34,678 nucleotides of DNA from Thauera phenylacetica B4P (lineage in GTDB: Bacteria; Pseudomonadota; Gammaproteobacteria; Burkholderiales; Rhodocyclaceae). Shown here piece after piece: positions 28,729 to 34,678 of the stretch (its first letter is position 1; each line of letters starts with the position of its first letter). A model generated the notes under the pieces. The model worked only from the letters and a program-made list of their open reading frames with translations. It was not told where the DNA came from and ran no database searches. Both the position numbers and the translations under genes were made by a program. The stretch is taken from contig NZ_AMXF01000022.1 in NCBI RefSeq assembly GCF_000310225.1, positions 1 through 34,678 of the forward strand, in the 5' to 3' direction.

Positions 28729-31131
28729 TCACCACGGCCACTTCCAGTCGCGGATCGCAGGCATGTCCTCGCCATGGCGCTCGATGTATTCCTTGTGCTC
28801 GACCAAGCGGTCACGCATCGCCTGCTTGATGTGCGGCGCGCGCGCGCGCATCTTCGGCACCCGGTCCATCACGTCGGAGACGAGGTGGAAGCGGTCGAGG
28901 TCGTTGAGCACCACCATGTCGAAGGGCGTGGTGGTGGTGCCCTCCTCCTTGTAGCCGCGCACATGCAGGTTGGCGTGGTTGCTGCGGCGATACGCCAGGC
29001 GATGGATCAGCCAGGGGTAGCCGTGATAGGCGAAGAGGATCGGGCGGTCGCGGGTGAACAAGGCATCGAAGTCCTTGTCGGTGAGGCCGTGCGGATGCTC
29101 CTCCCTGGGCTGCAGCGTCATCAGGTCGACCACGTTGATCACGCGCACACGCAGATCGGGCGCGAGCTCGCGCAGCAAGGCCACCGCGGCCAGGGTCTCG
29201 AGCGTCGGCACGTCGCCGCAGCAGGCCATGACGATGTCGGGCTCGCTGGCCTGGTCGACGCCGGCCTCTCCGCCACCGTTCTGCCAGTCGTTGCTGGCCC
29301 ACTCCCAGATGCCGATGCCGGTGCTGCAGTGCTTGACCGCCGCGTCCATCGACAGCCACTGCGGCGCCGGCTGCTTGCCGGCGACGATGACGTTGATGTC
29401 GTTGCGGCTCCTGAGGCAATGGTCGGCCACCGCCAGCAAGGTGTTGGCGTCGGGCGGCAGATAGACGCGGATGATGTCGGCCTTCTTGTTCACCACATGG
29501 TCGATGAAGCCCGGGTCCTGGTGCGAGAAGCCGTTGTGGTCCTGGCGCCACACATGGGAGGTGAGCAGGTAGTTGAGCGAGGCGATCGGCCGCCGCCAGG
29601 GGATCTCCCTGCTCGTCACCTTGAGCCACTTGGCATGCTGGTTGAACATCGAGTCGATGATGTGGATGAAGGCCTCGTAGCACGAGAAGAAGCCGTGGCG
29701 GCCGGTGAGCAGATAGCCCTCCAGCCAGCCCTGGCAAAGGTGCTCGGACAGCACCTCCATGACCCGCCCGTCGGGGGCGAGATGGTCGTCACCTTCGAGC
29801 CGCTCGGCCATCCACGCGCGGTCGGTGACCTCGAACAGCGCACCCAGGCGGTTGGAGGCGGTCTCGTCGGGGCCGAACACACGGAAGTTGTCCGGGTTGT
29901 GCACGATCACGTCGCGCAGGAAGCTGCCCAGCACCCGGGTGGCTTCAGCGTCGTCCTGGCCGGGGCGCGCCACCGCCACCGCATAGTCGCGGTAATCGGG
30001 CAGGCGCAGCTCGCGCAGGCGCAGGCCGCCGTTGGCATGCGGGTTGGCGCCCATGCGGCGCTCGCCCACCGGCGCCAGCGCCGCAATCTCGGCGACGGGA
30101 GCGCCTGCCGCATCGAACAGCTCTCCGGGGCGATAGCTTTCCATCCAGTCCTGCAGCAAGCGCACATGCTCGGGCTTGCTGGCCATGTCCGACAGCGGCA
30201 CCTGGTGCGAGCGCCACGAGCCTTCGGTCTGCTTGCCGTCCACCGAACGCGGTCCGGTCCAGCCCTTCGGGCTGCGCAGGATGATCATCGGCCAGCGCGG
30301 CCGGAGCGGGTCGCTTCCCCCCGCACGCGCCGTGCGCTGGATGGTGCGGATCTCGGCCACCACCGCATCGACCGCGGCCGCCATGTCCTGGTGCATCTGC
30401 GCGGGGTCGTCGCCCGCGACGAAATACGGCGTGTAGCCGTAGCCGCGGAAGAGCTGTTCCAGTTCTTCGTGGCTGATCCGCGCCAGCACCGCCGGGTTGG
30501 CGATCTTGTAGCCGTTCAGGTGCAGGATGGGCAGCACCGCACCGTCGGTGACCGGGTTGAGGAACTTGTTCGAGTGCCACGCCGCGGCGAGCGGCCCGGT
30601 CTCGGCCTCGCCGTCGCCGACCACGCAGCAGGCGATGAGCTCGGGGTTGTCGAACACGGCGCCGTAGGCATGCACCAGCGCATAGCCGAGCTCGCCGCCT
30701 TCGTGGATGGAGCCCGGGGTTTCCGGGGCGACGTGACTGGGAATGCCGCCGGGGAAGGAGAACTGGCGGAACAGCCGGCGCATGCCCTCCTCGTCGCGCG
30801 ACACATTCGGGTAGAACTCGCTGTAGCTGCCCTCGAGCCAAGTGCTGGCCACCAGCGCCGGTCCGCCGTGCCCGGGCCCGGCGAGATAGATCATGTCGAG
30901 GTCGTCACGGCGGATGACCCGGTTCATGTGCGCGTAGATGAAGTTGAGCCCGGGAGTCGTGCCCCAGTGCCCGAGCAGGCGCGGCTTGATGTGCTCGAGG
31001 CACAGGGGCGCTTTCAGCAAGGGGTTGTCGAGCAGGTAGATCTGCCCGACCGAGAGGTAGTTGGCCGCGCGCCACCAGGCATCGATGCGGCCCAGTTCCA
31101 CGGCGGAAAGCGGCAAAGCGTTGTTCGACAT
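28729..31131 (-). CDS. xfp: Phosphoketolase (xylulose-5-P/fructose-6-P type)
   Basis: The product is 800 residues, full length for the family. It splits xylulose 5-phosphate, and often fructose 6-phosphate, with phosphate to acetyl phosphate and an aldose phosphate, using thiamine diphosphate. Visible hallmarks are the N-terminal [69 protein letters not shown], the ThDP motif [20 protein letters not shown], and in the second half [12 protein letters not shown] and [20 protein letters not shown]. The start at 31131 ([20 protein letters not shown]) follows AGGT; a longer frame from 31185 is not family-like. A perfect inverted repeat lies in the leader. No acetate kinase or phosphotransacetylase gene is adjacent. 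Confidence 0.97.
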   Translation of the reverse strand: MSNNALPLSAVELGRIDAWWRAANYLSVGQIYLLDNPLLKAPLCLEHIKPRLLGHWGTTPGLNFIYAHMNRVIRRDDLDMIYLAGPGHGGPALVASTWLEGSYSEFYPNVSRDEEGMRRLFRQFSFPGGIPSHVAPETPGSIHEGGELGYALVHAYGAVFDNPELIACCVVGDGEAETGPLAAAWHSNKFLNPVTDGAVLPILHLNGYKIANPAVLARISHEELEQLFRGYGYTPYFVAGDDPAQMHQDMAAAVDAVVAEIRTIQRTARAGGSDPLRPRWPMIILRSPKGWTGPRSVDGKQTEGSWRSHQVPLSDMASKPEHVRLLQDWMESYRPGELFDAAGAPVAEIAALAPVGERRMGANPHANGGLRLRELRLPDYRDYAVAVARPGQDDAEATRVLGSFLRDVIVHNPDNFRVFGPDETASNRLGALFEVTDRAWMAERLEGDDHLAPDGRVMEVLSEHLCQGWLEGYLLTGRHGFFSCYEAFIHIIDSMFNQHAKWLKVTSREIPWRRPIASLNYLLTSHVWRQDHNGFSHQDPGFIDHVVNKKADIIRVYLPPDANTLLAVADHCLRSRNDINVIVAGKQPAPQWLSMDAAVKHCSTGIGIWEWASNDWQNGGGEAGVDQASEPDIVMACCGDVPTLETLAAVALLRELAPDLRVRVINVVDLMTLQPREEHPHGLTDKDFDALFTRDRPILFAYHGYPWLIHRLAYRRSNHANLHVRGYKEEGTTTTPFDMVVLNDLDRFHLVSDVMDRVPKMRARAPHIKQAMRDRLVEHKEYIERHGEDMPAIRDWKWPW

Positions 31132-31161
31132 CGATGACCTCGCACAGGGTTCTGTTCGTCT

Positions 31162-31182
31162 CCGGAGGTCGGCGACCTCCGG
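31162..31182 (-). promoter_or_regulatory. Perfect inverted repeat in the phosphoketolase leader
   Basis: CCGGAGGTC-GGC-GACCTCCGG (read on the plus strand) has nine-base arms and a three-base loop. It lies 30 bases before the phosphoketolase ATG. It could be an operator or an RNA hairpin; its position just ahead of the ribosome site allows translational control. The rest of the 263-base gap 31132-31394 holds CACTATAG (31200-31207) and the phasin leader. Confidence 0.5.
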
Positions 31183-31394
31183 CAATCAATCCACTACCTC
31201 ACTATAGGCCTGCGCCCTCGTCATCACCGGCGGCATGAAAGAAACGGAAATAAGCCTTGACTCTCAACAGGATGAGGCCACACTGAGGTTGCGTACTGCG
31301 GCGCAACATAAAAGCCGGACGACGGGGGAGCAGCCACCCCTACGCTGCCCCGCACCAGGCCAATTCACGCAGCCATTCCCACAAGGAAGACCCA

Positions 31395-31904
31395 ATGCAA
31401 GCCACGACGCAAGCCACGATGCAGACCAGCACCACCGAACAGAAGCGCAACGCCCAGACCTACACCGATGCCGTCGGGGCGCTGTCCGAGATTGCCTTGT
31501 CGAACGTCGAGCGCCTGAGCACGCTCAACCAGAACTTGGCGCGTGCTGCCCTGCAGGACTGCCTGGCAGCATCGAACGACATGCTCGCAGTGCGCGACGT
31601 GAATGCACTCCAAGGCGTGCAGGCCTCGGCCGCCGCCCCGGCCCTGGCACAGTTCGCCGACTACCTGCGCAGCGTGCAGGAGATCGCGGTCGACTCGCAC
31701 AAGCAGGTCAGCGCGGTCCTCGATGGCTACTTCGGTACACTCGGCCTGGGAGGATCGGCCGGTGCGAACATGCAGGCCGGATTCGACGCGATGTCCAGAC
31801 TGACCCGCCAGACCAGGGACGTGATGAACGCCAACATGAGCGCGGCCAGTGAAGCGGACCAAAAGCTGAACGCAAGCATCACGCCGCCGAAGAAAGCGGC
31901 TTGA
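31395..31904 (+). CDS. Phasin family protein (PHA granule-associated)
   Basis: The product is 169 residues with the betaproteobacterial phasin pattern: a polar N-terminus (QATTQATMQTSTTEQKRNAQ), amphipathic helices (ALSEIALSNVERLSTLNQNL, ARAALQDCLAASNDMLAVRD, FADYLRSVQEIAVDSHKQVS) and a PKKAA tail. Phasins coat polyhydroxyalkanoate granules and control their size and number. AAGGAAG precedes the ATG at 31395. The leader contains GTTGCG-N8-CGCAAC (about 31288-31307) followed by ATAAAA, possibly a repressor site such as that of PhaR (inference). A strong intrinsic terminator follows, so it is transcribed on its own. No PHA synthase gene is nearby. Confidence 0.92.
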   Translation: MQATTQATMQTSTTEQKRNAQTYTDAVGALSEIALSNVERLSTLNQNLARAALQDCLAASNDMLAVRDVNALQGVQASAAAPALAQFADYLRSVQEIAVDSHKQVSAVLDGYFGTLGLGGSAGANMQAGFDAMSRLTRQTRDVMNANMSAASEADQKLNASITPPKKAA

Positions 31905-31910
31905 GCAAGG

Positions 31911-31972
31911 CCTGCCGCAGCCTGGCTGCGGCAGGTCGTGACACGAAGCCCCGCCAGTCGGGGCTTTTTTTC
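31911..31972 (+). terminator. Double hairpin with intrinsic terminator after the phasin gene
   Basis: The first stem is CCTGCCGCAG/CTGCGGCAGG (31911-31935). The second is AAGCCCC/GGGGCTT (31946-31966), running into eight Ts (31965-31972). This is the clearest rho-independent terminator in the window. Confidence 0.93.
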
Positions 31973-32249
31973 GTGCCGCTCGTTTTCGTACCCCACCCGC
32001 TGCGCCCCAGGCCGCGCGCCGCGGTGAAGAATTCGCGCACCGCCGGGGCGAGCCCGGGAACATCGACGAGGCACCGGGCTCCAACCCGGCAAGGTGCGCC
32101 AAGGCCCTTGGGCGCAGGACCCCGCCAGGCTGCCGGGCGCCGCCGCACGAAGCCCTCGCAACCTTGACTGTCCAGCGCCGACGCATCGTCGCGCTGTTGT
32201 GTCGTTCCGGCTTCTTTCAAGCGTAAGCAGGACAGAAACGGAGATTGCC
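31973..32249 (+). other. Leader region of the pyruvate dehydrogenase operon
   Basis: Together with the terminator this is a 345-base gene-free stretch. I see a hairpin at about 32093-32114 (TGCGCC-AAG/CTTGGGCGCA, one bulge) and the ribosome site GGAG at 32240-32243. No convincing -35/-10 pair can be assigned. A short minus-strand frame here (LVDVPGLAPAVREFF) slightly resembles a transcription-regulator tail but is too weak to call. Confidence 0.4.
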
Positions 32250-33353
32250 ATGAGCACGGTCGCCCGCTTCCATATCGATCACACCCGCTTCCTCGACCCC
32301 CAGGGCGAGCCGCTCGGGCCCCTGCCCGACTTCGCCTGCGATCCCGCGCGGCTCGTGCCGATGTATCGCGCGATGTACCTGACCCGCAGCTTCGACGCCA
32401 AGGCGATCGCGCTGCAGCGCACCGGAAAGCTCGGCACCTTCGCGTCCGCGCTCGGCCAGGAGGCGATCGGCGTAGGCGTGGCGAGCGCGATGCGCCCGGA
32501 GGACGCGCTCTTTCCCTCCTACCGCGAGCACGCAGCCCAGCTCGTGCGCGGCGTGCGCATCGAGGAGAGCCTGCGCTACTGGGGCGGCGACGAGCGCGGC
32601 AGCGACTTCGCCGAGGCCCGCCACGACTTCCCCAACTGCGTGCCGATCGGCACCCAGGTCTGCCACGCCGCGGGGGCGGCCTACGCCTTCCGGCTGCGCG
32701 GCGAGGCGCGCGCGGCGGTGTGCTTCCTCGGCGACGGCGGCAGCTCCAAGGGCGACTTCTACGAGGGGCTCAACTTCGCCGCGGTGTGGAAGGCGCCGCT
32801 GCTGGTCGTGCTCAGCAACAACCAGTGGGCGATCTCGGTGCCGCGCAGCGCGCAGAGCGCCACCGCCACGCTGGCGCAGAAGGCGATCGCCGCCGGCGTC
32901 GAGGGCGTGCAGGTCGACGGCAACGACCTCGTCGCGGTGCACCACGTCGCCCGCGAGGCGCTCGCCAAGGCGCGCGCCGGCGGTGGCCCGACCCTGATCG
33001 AGGCGGTCACCTACCGCCTCGGCGACCACACCACCGCCGACGACGCCTCGCGCTACCGCGACCCCGCGGTGGTGCAGGAGCAGTGGTCCTTCGAGCCGCT
33101 CACCCGCCTGCGCAACCACCTCGTCAAGCTCGGCGCCTGGGGGCCGGAGAAGGAAGAGGCGCTCGCGCGCGAATGCGCCGAGACGGTGAACGCCGCAGTC
33201 GAGGCCTACCTGAGCACCCCGCCGCCCACCACCGCGGCGATGTTCGACCACCTCTTCGCGACCCTGCCTGCCGCGCTCGCGGCCCAGCGCGACGAGGCCC
33301 TGCGCTTCGCACCCCGCACCGCGGGCAGACAACCGGGAGGCGATCATGGCTGA
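32250..33353 (+). CDS. pdhA: Pyruvate dehydrogenase (2-oxoacid dehydrogenase) E1 component, alpha subunit
   Basis: The product is 367 residues. It binds thiamine diphosphate and with E1beta decarboxylates a 2-oxoacid, passing the acyl group to E2 lipoate. The ThDP-binding motif runs from GDGGSSKGDFYEGLNFAAVW to LLVVLSNNQWAIS. Other E1alpha marks are MYRAMYLTRSFDAKAIALQR, GQEAIGVGVASAM, FPSYREHAAQLVRG, PIGTQVCHAAGAAYA and the phosphorylation-loop-like GDHTTADDASRYRD. The sequence resembles Bacillus-type PdhA more than AceE, and a branched-chain or acetoin substrate cannot be excluded. The start at 32250 has GGAG seven bases upstream. The 3' end overlaps pdhB by eight bases. Confidence 0.93.
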   Translation: MSTVARFHIDHTRFLDPQGEPLGPLPDFACDPARLVPMYRAMYLTRSFDAKAIALQRTGKLGTFASALGQEAIGVGVASAMRPEDALFPSYREHAAQLVRGVRIEESLRYWGGDERGSDFAEARHDFPNCVPIGTQVCHAAGAAYAFRLRGEARAAVCFLGDGGSSKGDFYEGLNFAAVWKAPLLVVLSNNQWAISVPRSAQSATATLAQKAIAAGVEGVQVDGNDLVAVHHVAREALAKARAGGGPTLIEAVTYRLGDHTTADDASRYRDPAVVQEQWSFEPLTRLRNHLVKLGAWGPEKEEALARECAETVNAAVEAYLSTPPPTTAAMFDHLFATLPAALAAQRDEALRFAPRTAGRQPGGDHG

Positions 33354-34326
33354 GATCAACCTTGTCGAGGCGGTCAACCTGGCCCTCGCCCACGAGCTGG
33401 CGCGCGACGAAGCCGTCGTGCTGCTCGGCGAGGACATCGGCGCCAACGGCGGCGTCTTCCGCGCCACGGCCGGGCTGCAGCAGCGCTTCGGCGCCGGGCG
33501 GGTGGTCGACACCCCGCTCGCCGAGACCGCGATCGTCGGCACCGCGATCGGCATGGCGGCGATGGGCCTGCGCCCGGTGGCGGAGATCCAGTTCTCCGGT
33601 TTCCTGTACCCGGCGATCGACCACCTGGTCAACCACGCCGCGCGCCTGCGTAACCGCACGCGCGGCCGGCTGGCCTGCCCGCTGGTGGTGCGTACCCCCT
33701 GCGGCGGCGGCATCCACGCCCCCGAGCACCACTCCGAGAGCCCCGAGGCGATGCTCGCCCACACCCCGGGCCTGCGCGTGGTGATGCCCTCCTCGCCCGC
33801 GCGCGCCTACGGCCTGCTGCTCGCGGCGATCCGCGACCCCGACCCGGTGATGTTCCTTGAGCCCACGCGGATGTACCGCCTGTTCCGCCAGGAGGTGGCC
33901 GACGACGGCGAGGCGCTGCCGCTGGACGTGTGCTTCACGCTGCGCGGCGGCACCGACCTCACCCTGGTGAGCTGGGGCGCGATGCTGCACGAGACCCAGG
34001 CCGCCGCCGACGCGCTCGCCGCCGAGGGCATCTCGGCCGAGGTCATCGACGTCGCCACGCTCAAGCCGCTCGACCTGCCCACCATCCTGGAGTCGGTCGC
34101 GCGCACCGGACGCTGCGTGATCGTGCATGAGGCCGCGCGCACCGCCGGCCTGGGCGCCGAGATCGCCGCCAGCCTCGCCGAGGAGGGCTTGTATTCCCTG
34201 CTCGCGCCGGTGCAGCGCGTGACCGGCTACGACACGGTGATGCCGCTGTCGCGGCTCGAGTACCAGTACCTGCCCAGCGTCGAGCGCATCGTCGCGGCGG
34301 CGCGCAAGACCCTGGAGGCGTCATGA
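33346..34326 (+). CDS. pdhB: Pyruvate dehydrogenase (2-oxoacid dehydrogenase) E1 component, beta subunit
   Basis: The product is 326 residues, standard for the beta subunit. It begins INLVEAVNLALAHELARDEA and shows LLGEDIGANGGVFRATAGLQ, DTPLAETAIVGTAIGMAAMG (the Glu that activates ThDP), GGGIHAPEHHSESPEA, and the C-terminal transketolase-like domain TLVSWGAMLHETQAAADALA and VIDVATLKPLDLPTILESVA. It forms the alpha2beta2 E1 with the product of the preceding gene. GGGAGG lies five bases before the ATG at 33346, inside pdhA. Its stop overlaps the E2 start as ATGA, so the three genes are translationally coupled. Confidence 0.95.
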   Translation: MAEINLVEAVNLALAHELARDEAVVLLGEDIGANGGVFRATAGLQQRFGAGRVVDTPLAETAIVGTAIGMAAMGLRPVAEIQFSGFLYPAIDHLVNHAARLRNRTRGRLACPLVVRTPCGGGIHAPEHHSESPEAMLAHTPGLRVVMPSSPARAYGLLLAAIRDPDPVMFLEPTRMYRLFRQEVADDGEALPLDVCFTLRGGTDLTLVSWGAMLHETQAAADALAAEGISAEVIDVATLKPLDLPTILESVARTGRCVIVHEAARTAGLGAEIAASLAEEGLYSLLAPVQRVTGYDTVMPLSRLEYQYLPSVERIVAAARKTLEAS

Positions 34327-34678
34327 AGATCTTCAAGCTGCCCGACCTGGGCGAAGGACTGCAGGAAGCCGAGATCGTCGAATGGCACGTCAAGGCCGGC
34401 GACGAGATCGCCGCCGACCAGCCGCTGGTCTCGGTCGAGACCGCCAAGGCGATCGTGGACATCCCCTCCCCCTACGACGGCCGCGTCGCGAAACTGTACG
34501 GCGAGGCCGGCCAGTTGGTGCATGTGGGCGCCCCGCTCGCCGGCTTCGAGGGCGGTGCCGAGGCCGCCGACACCGGCACCGTGGTCGGCGAGATGCAGGT
34601 CGGCCAGGAGGTGCGCGCCGAAGCGCCGGCCGCGCTCGCGCCCGCCACCCACGGCGGCCCGGCGATCCGCGCCACCCC
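34323..34678 (+). CDS. pdhC: Dihydrolipoamide acyltransferase (E2), N-terminal part
   Basis: About 118 residues are visible before the right edge. They form a lipoyl domain starting MKIFKLPDLGEGLQEAEIVE, with the lipoylated Lys42 in VSVETAKAIVDIPSPYDG, then an Ala/Pro-rich hinge and what looks like the start of the peripheral-subunit-binding domain (GGPAIRAT). E2 takes the acyl group from E1 and transfers it to CoA. ETAKA replaces the more common ETDKA around the lipoyl lysine. The ATG at 34323 overlaps the pdhB stop. The catalytic domain lies outside the window, so the exact substrate class cannot be read. Confidence 0.9.
   Translation, partial: MKIFKLPDLGEGLQEAEIVEWHVKAGDEIAADQPLVSVETAKAIVDIPSPYDGRVAKLYGEAGQLVHVGAPLAGFEGGAEAADTGTVVGEMQVGQEVRAEAPAALAPATHGGPAIRAT

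Noticed and set aside
28774..31137. A plus-strand open frame of 787 codons opposite the phosphoketolase gene.
   Set aside because: In-register shadow of a full-length phosphoketolase.
31286..31310. Extra copy of the TGTGCG palindrome upstream of the phasin gene.
   Set aside because: GTTGCG-N8-CGCAAC has different half-sites and spacing; more likely a separate repressor site.
31973..32220. Minus-strand frame resembling a LysR-type C-terminus (LVDVPGLAPAVREFF).
   Set aside because: Similarity is one short stretch, no start or other domain is seen, and the frame runs through the phasin terminator.

Overview
The window is GC-rich bacterial chromosome with dense coding. It has no rRNA, no convincing tRNA, no CRISPR array and no insertion sequence. 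The gene set (a COG4255 protein next to recJ, a DUF1840 protein, a phasin, a separate pdhA-pdhB-pdhC operon, phosphoketolase and REP-type GTAG repeats) suggests a betaproteobacterium, most likely Rhodocyclales (Thauera/Azoarcus-like). This is inference from family knowledge; no database search was run.

Layout. 1-716: start of a YgiQ-type radical SAM gene (minus strand). 909-1956: a RES-Xre toxin-antitoxin operon with a readable sigma70 promoter and operator. 2046-5027: a COG4255 protein ending in a hexanucleotide repeat, a REP pair, then recJ. 4952-5737: an atypical Crp/Fnr regulator (called Crp1 here), convergent with recJ, then divergent csbD, a DUF1840 protein, an alpha/beta hydrolase and a fragment resembling a VIT-family C-terminus. 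7790-12969: a signalling operon of a second Crp fused to a PAS domain (Crp2), a CheB-CheR-PAS fusion and a PAS-GGDEF diguanylate cyclase. 13061-14838: small membrane protein, DUF2254 protein and a 42-residue basic protein. 14897-24749 (minus): DUF883 protein, BON-domain lipoprotein and a 3038-residue cyclic beta-1,2-glucan synthase. 25057-28492: DUF3309 protein, a frameshifted peptidoglycan-binding-repeat protein, an unknown protein, a glycine-zipper lipoprotein and an OsmB homologue. 28729-34678: phosphoketolase, phasin and pyruvate dehydrogenase E1alpha, E1beta and the start of E2.

The most interesting signal is a recurring 16-base imperfect palindrome, TGTGCG-N4-CGNACA, followed by GA. It occurs seven times and only between genes: upstream of both Crp genes and of csbD, the Lmo0937-type gene, the DUF883/DUF3309 pair, the peptidoglycan-binding gene and osmB. 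It has the length and geometry of a Crp site (TGTGA-N6-TCACA) with TGTGC half-sites. Crp1 and Crp2 share an identical recognition-helix segment. My reading is that the window holds much of an envelope/osmotic-stress regulon run by two paralogous Crp-like regulators, one of them wired to PAS, CheB/CheR and c-di-GMP signalling.
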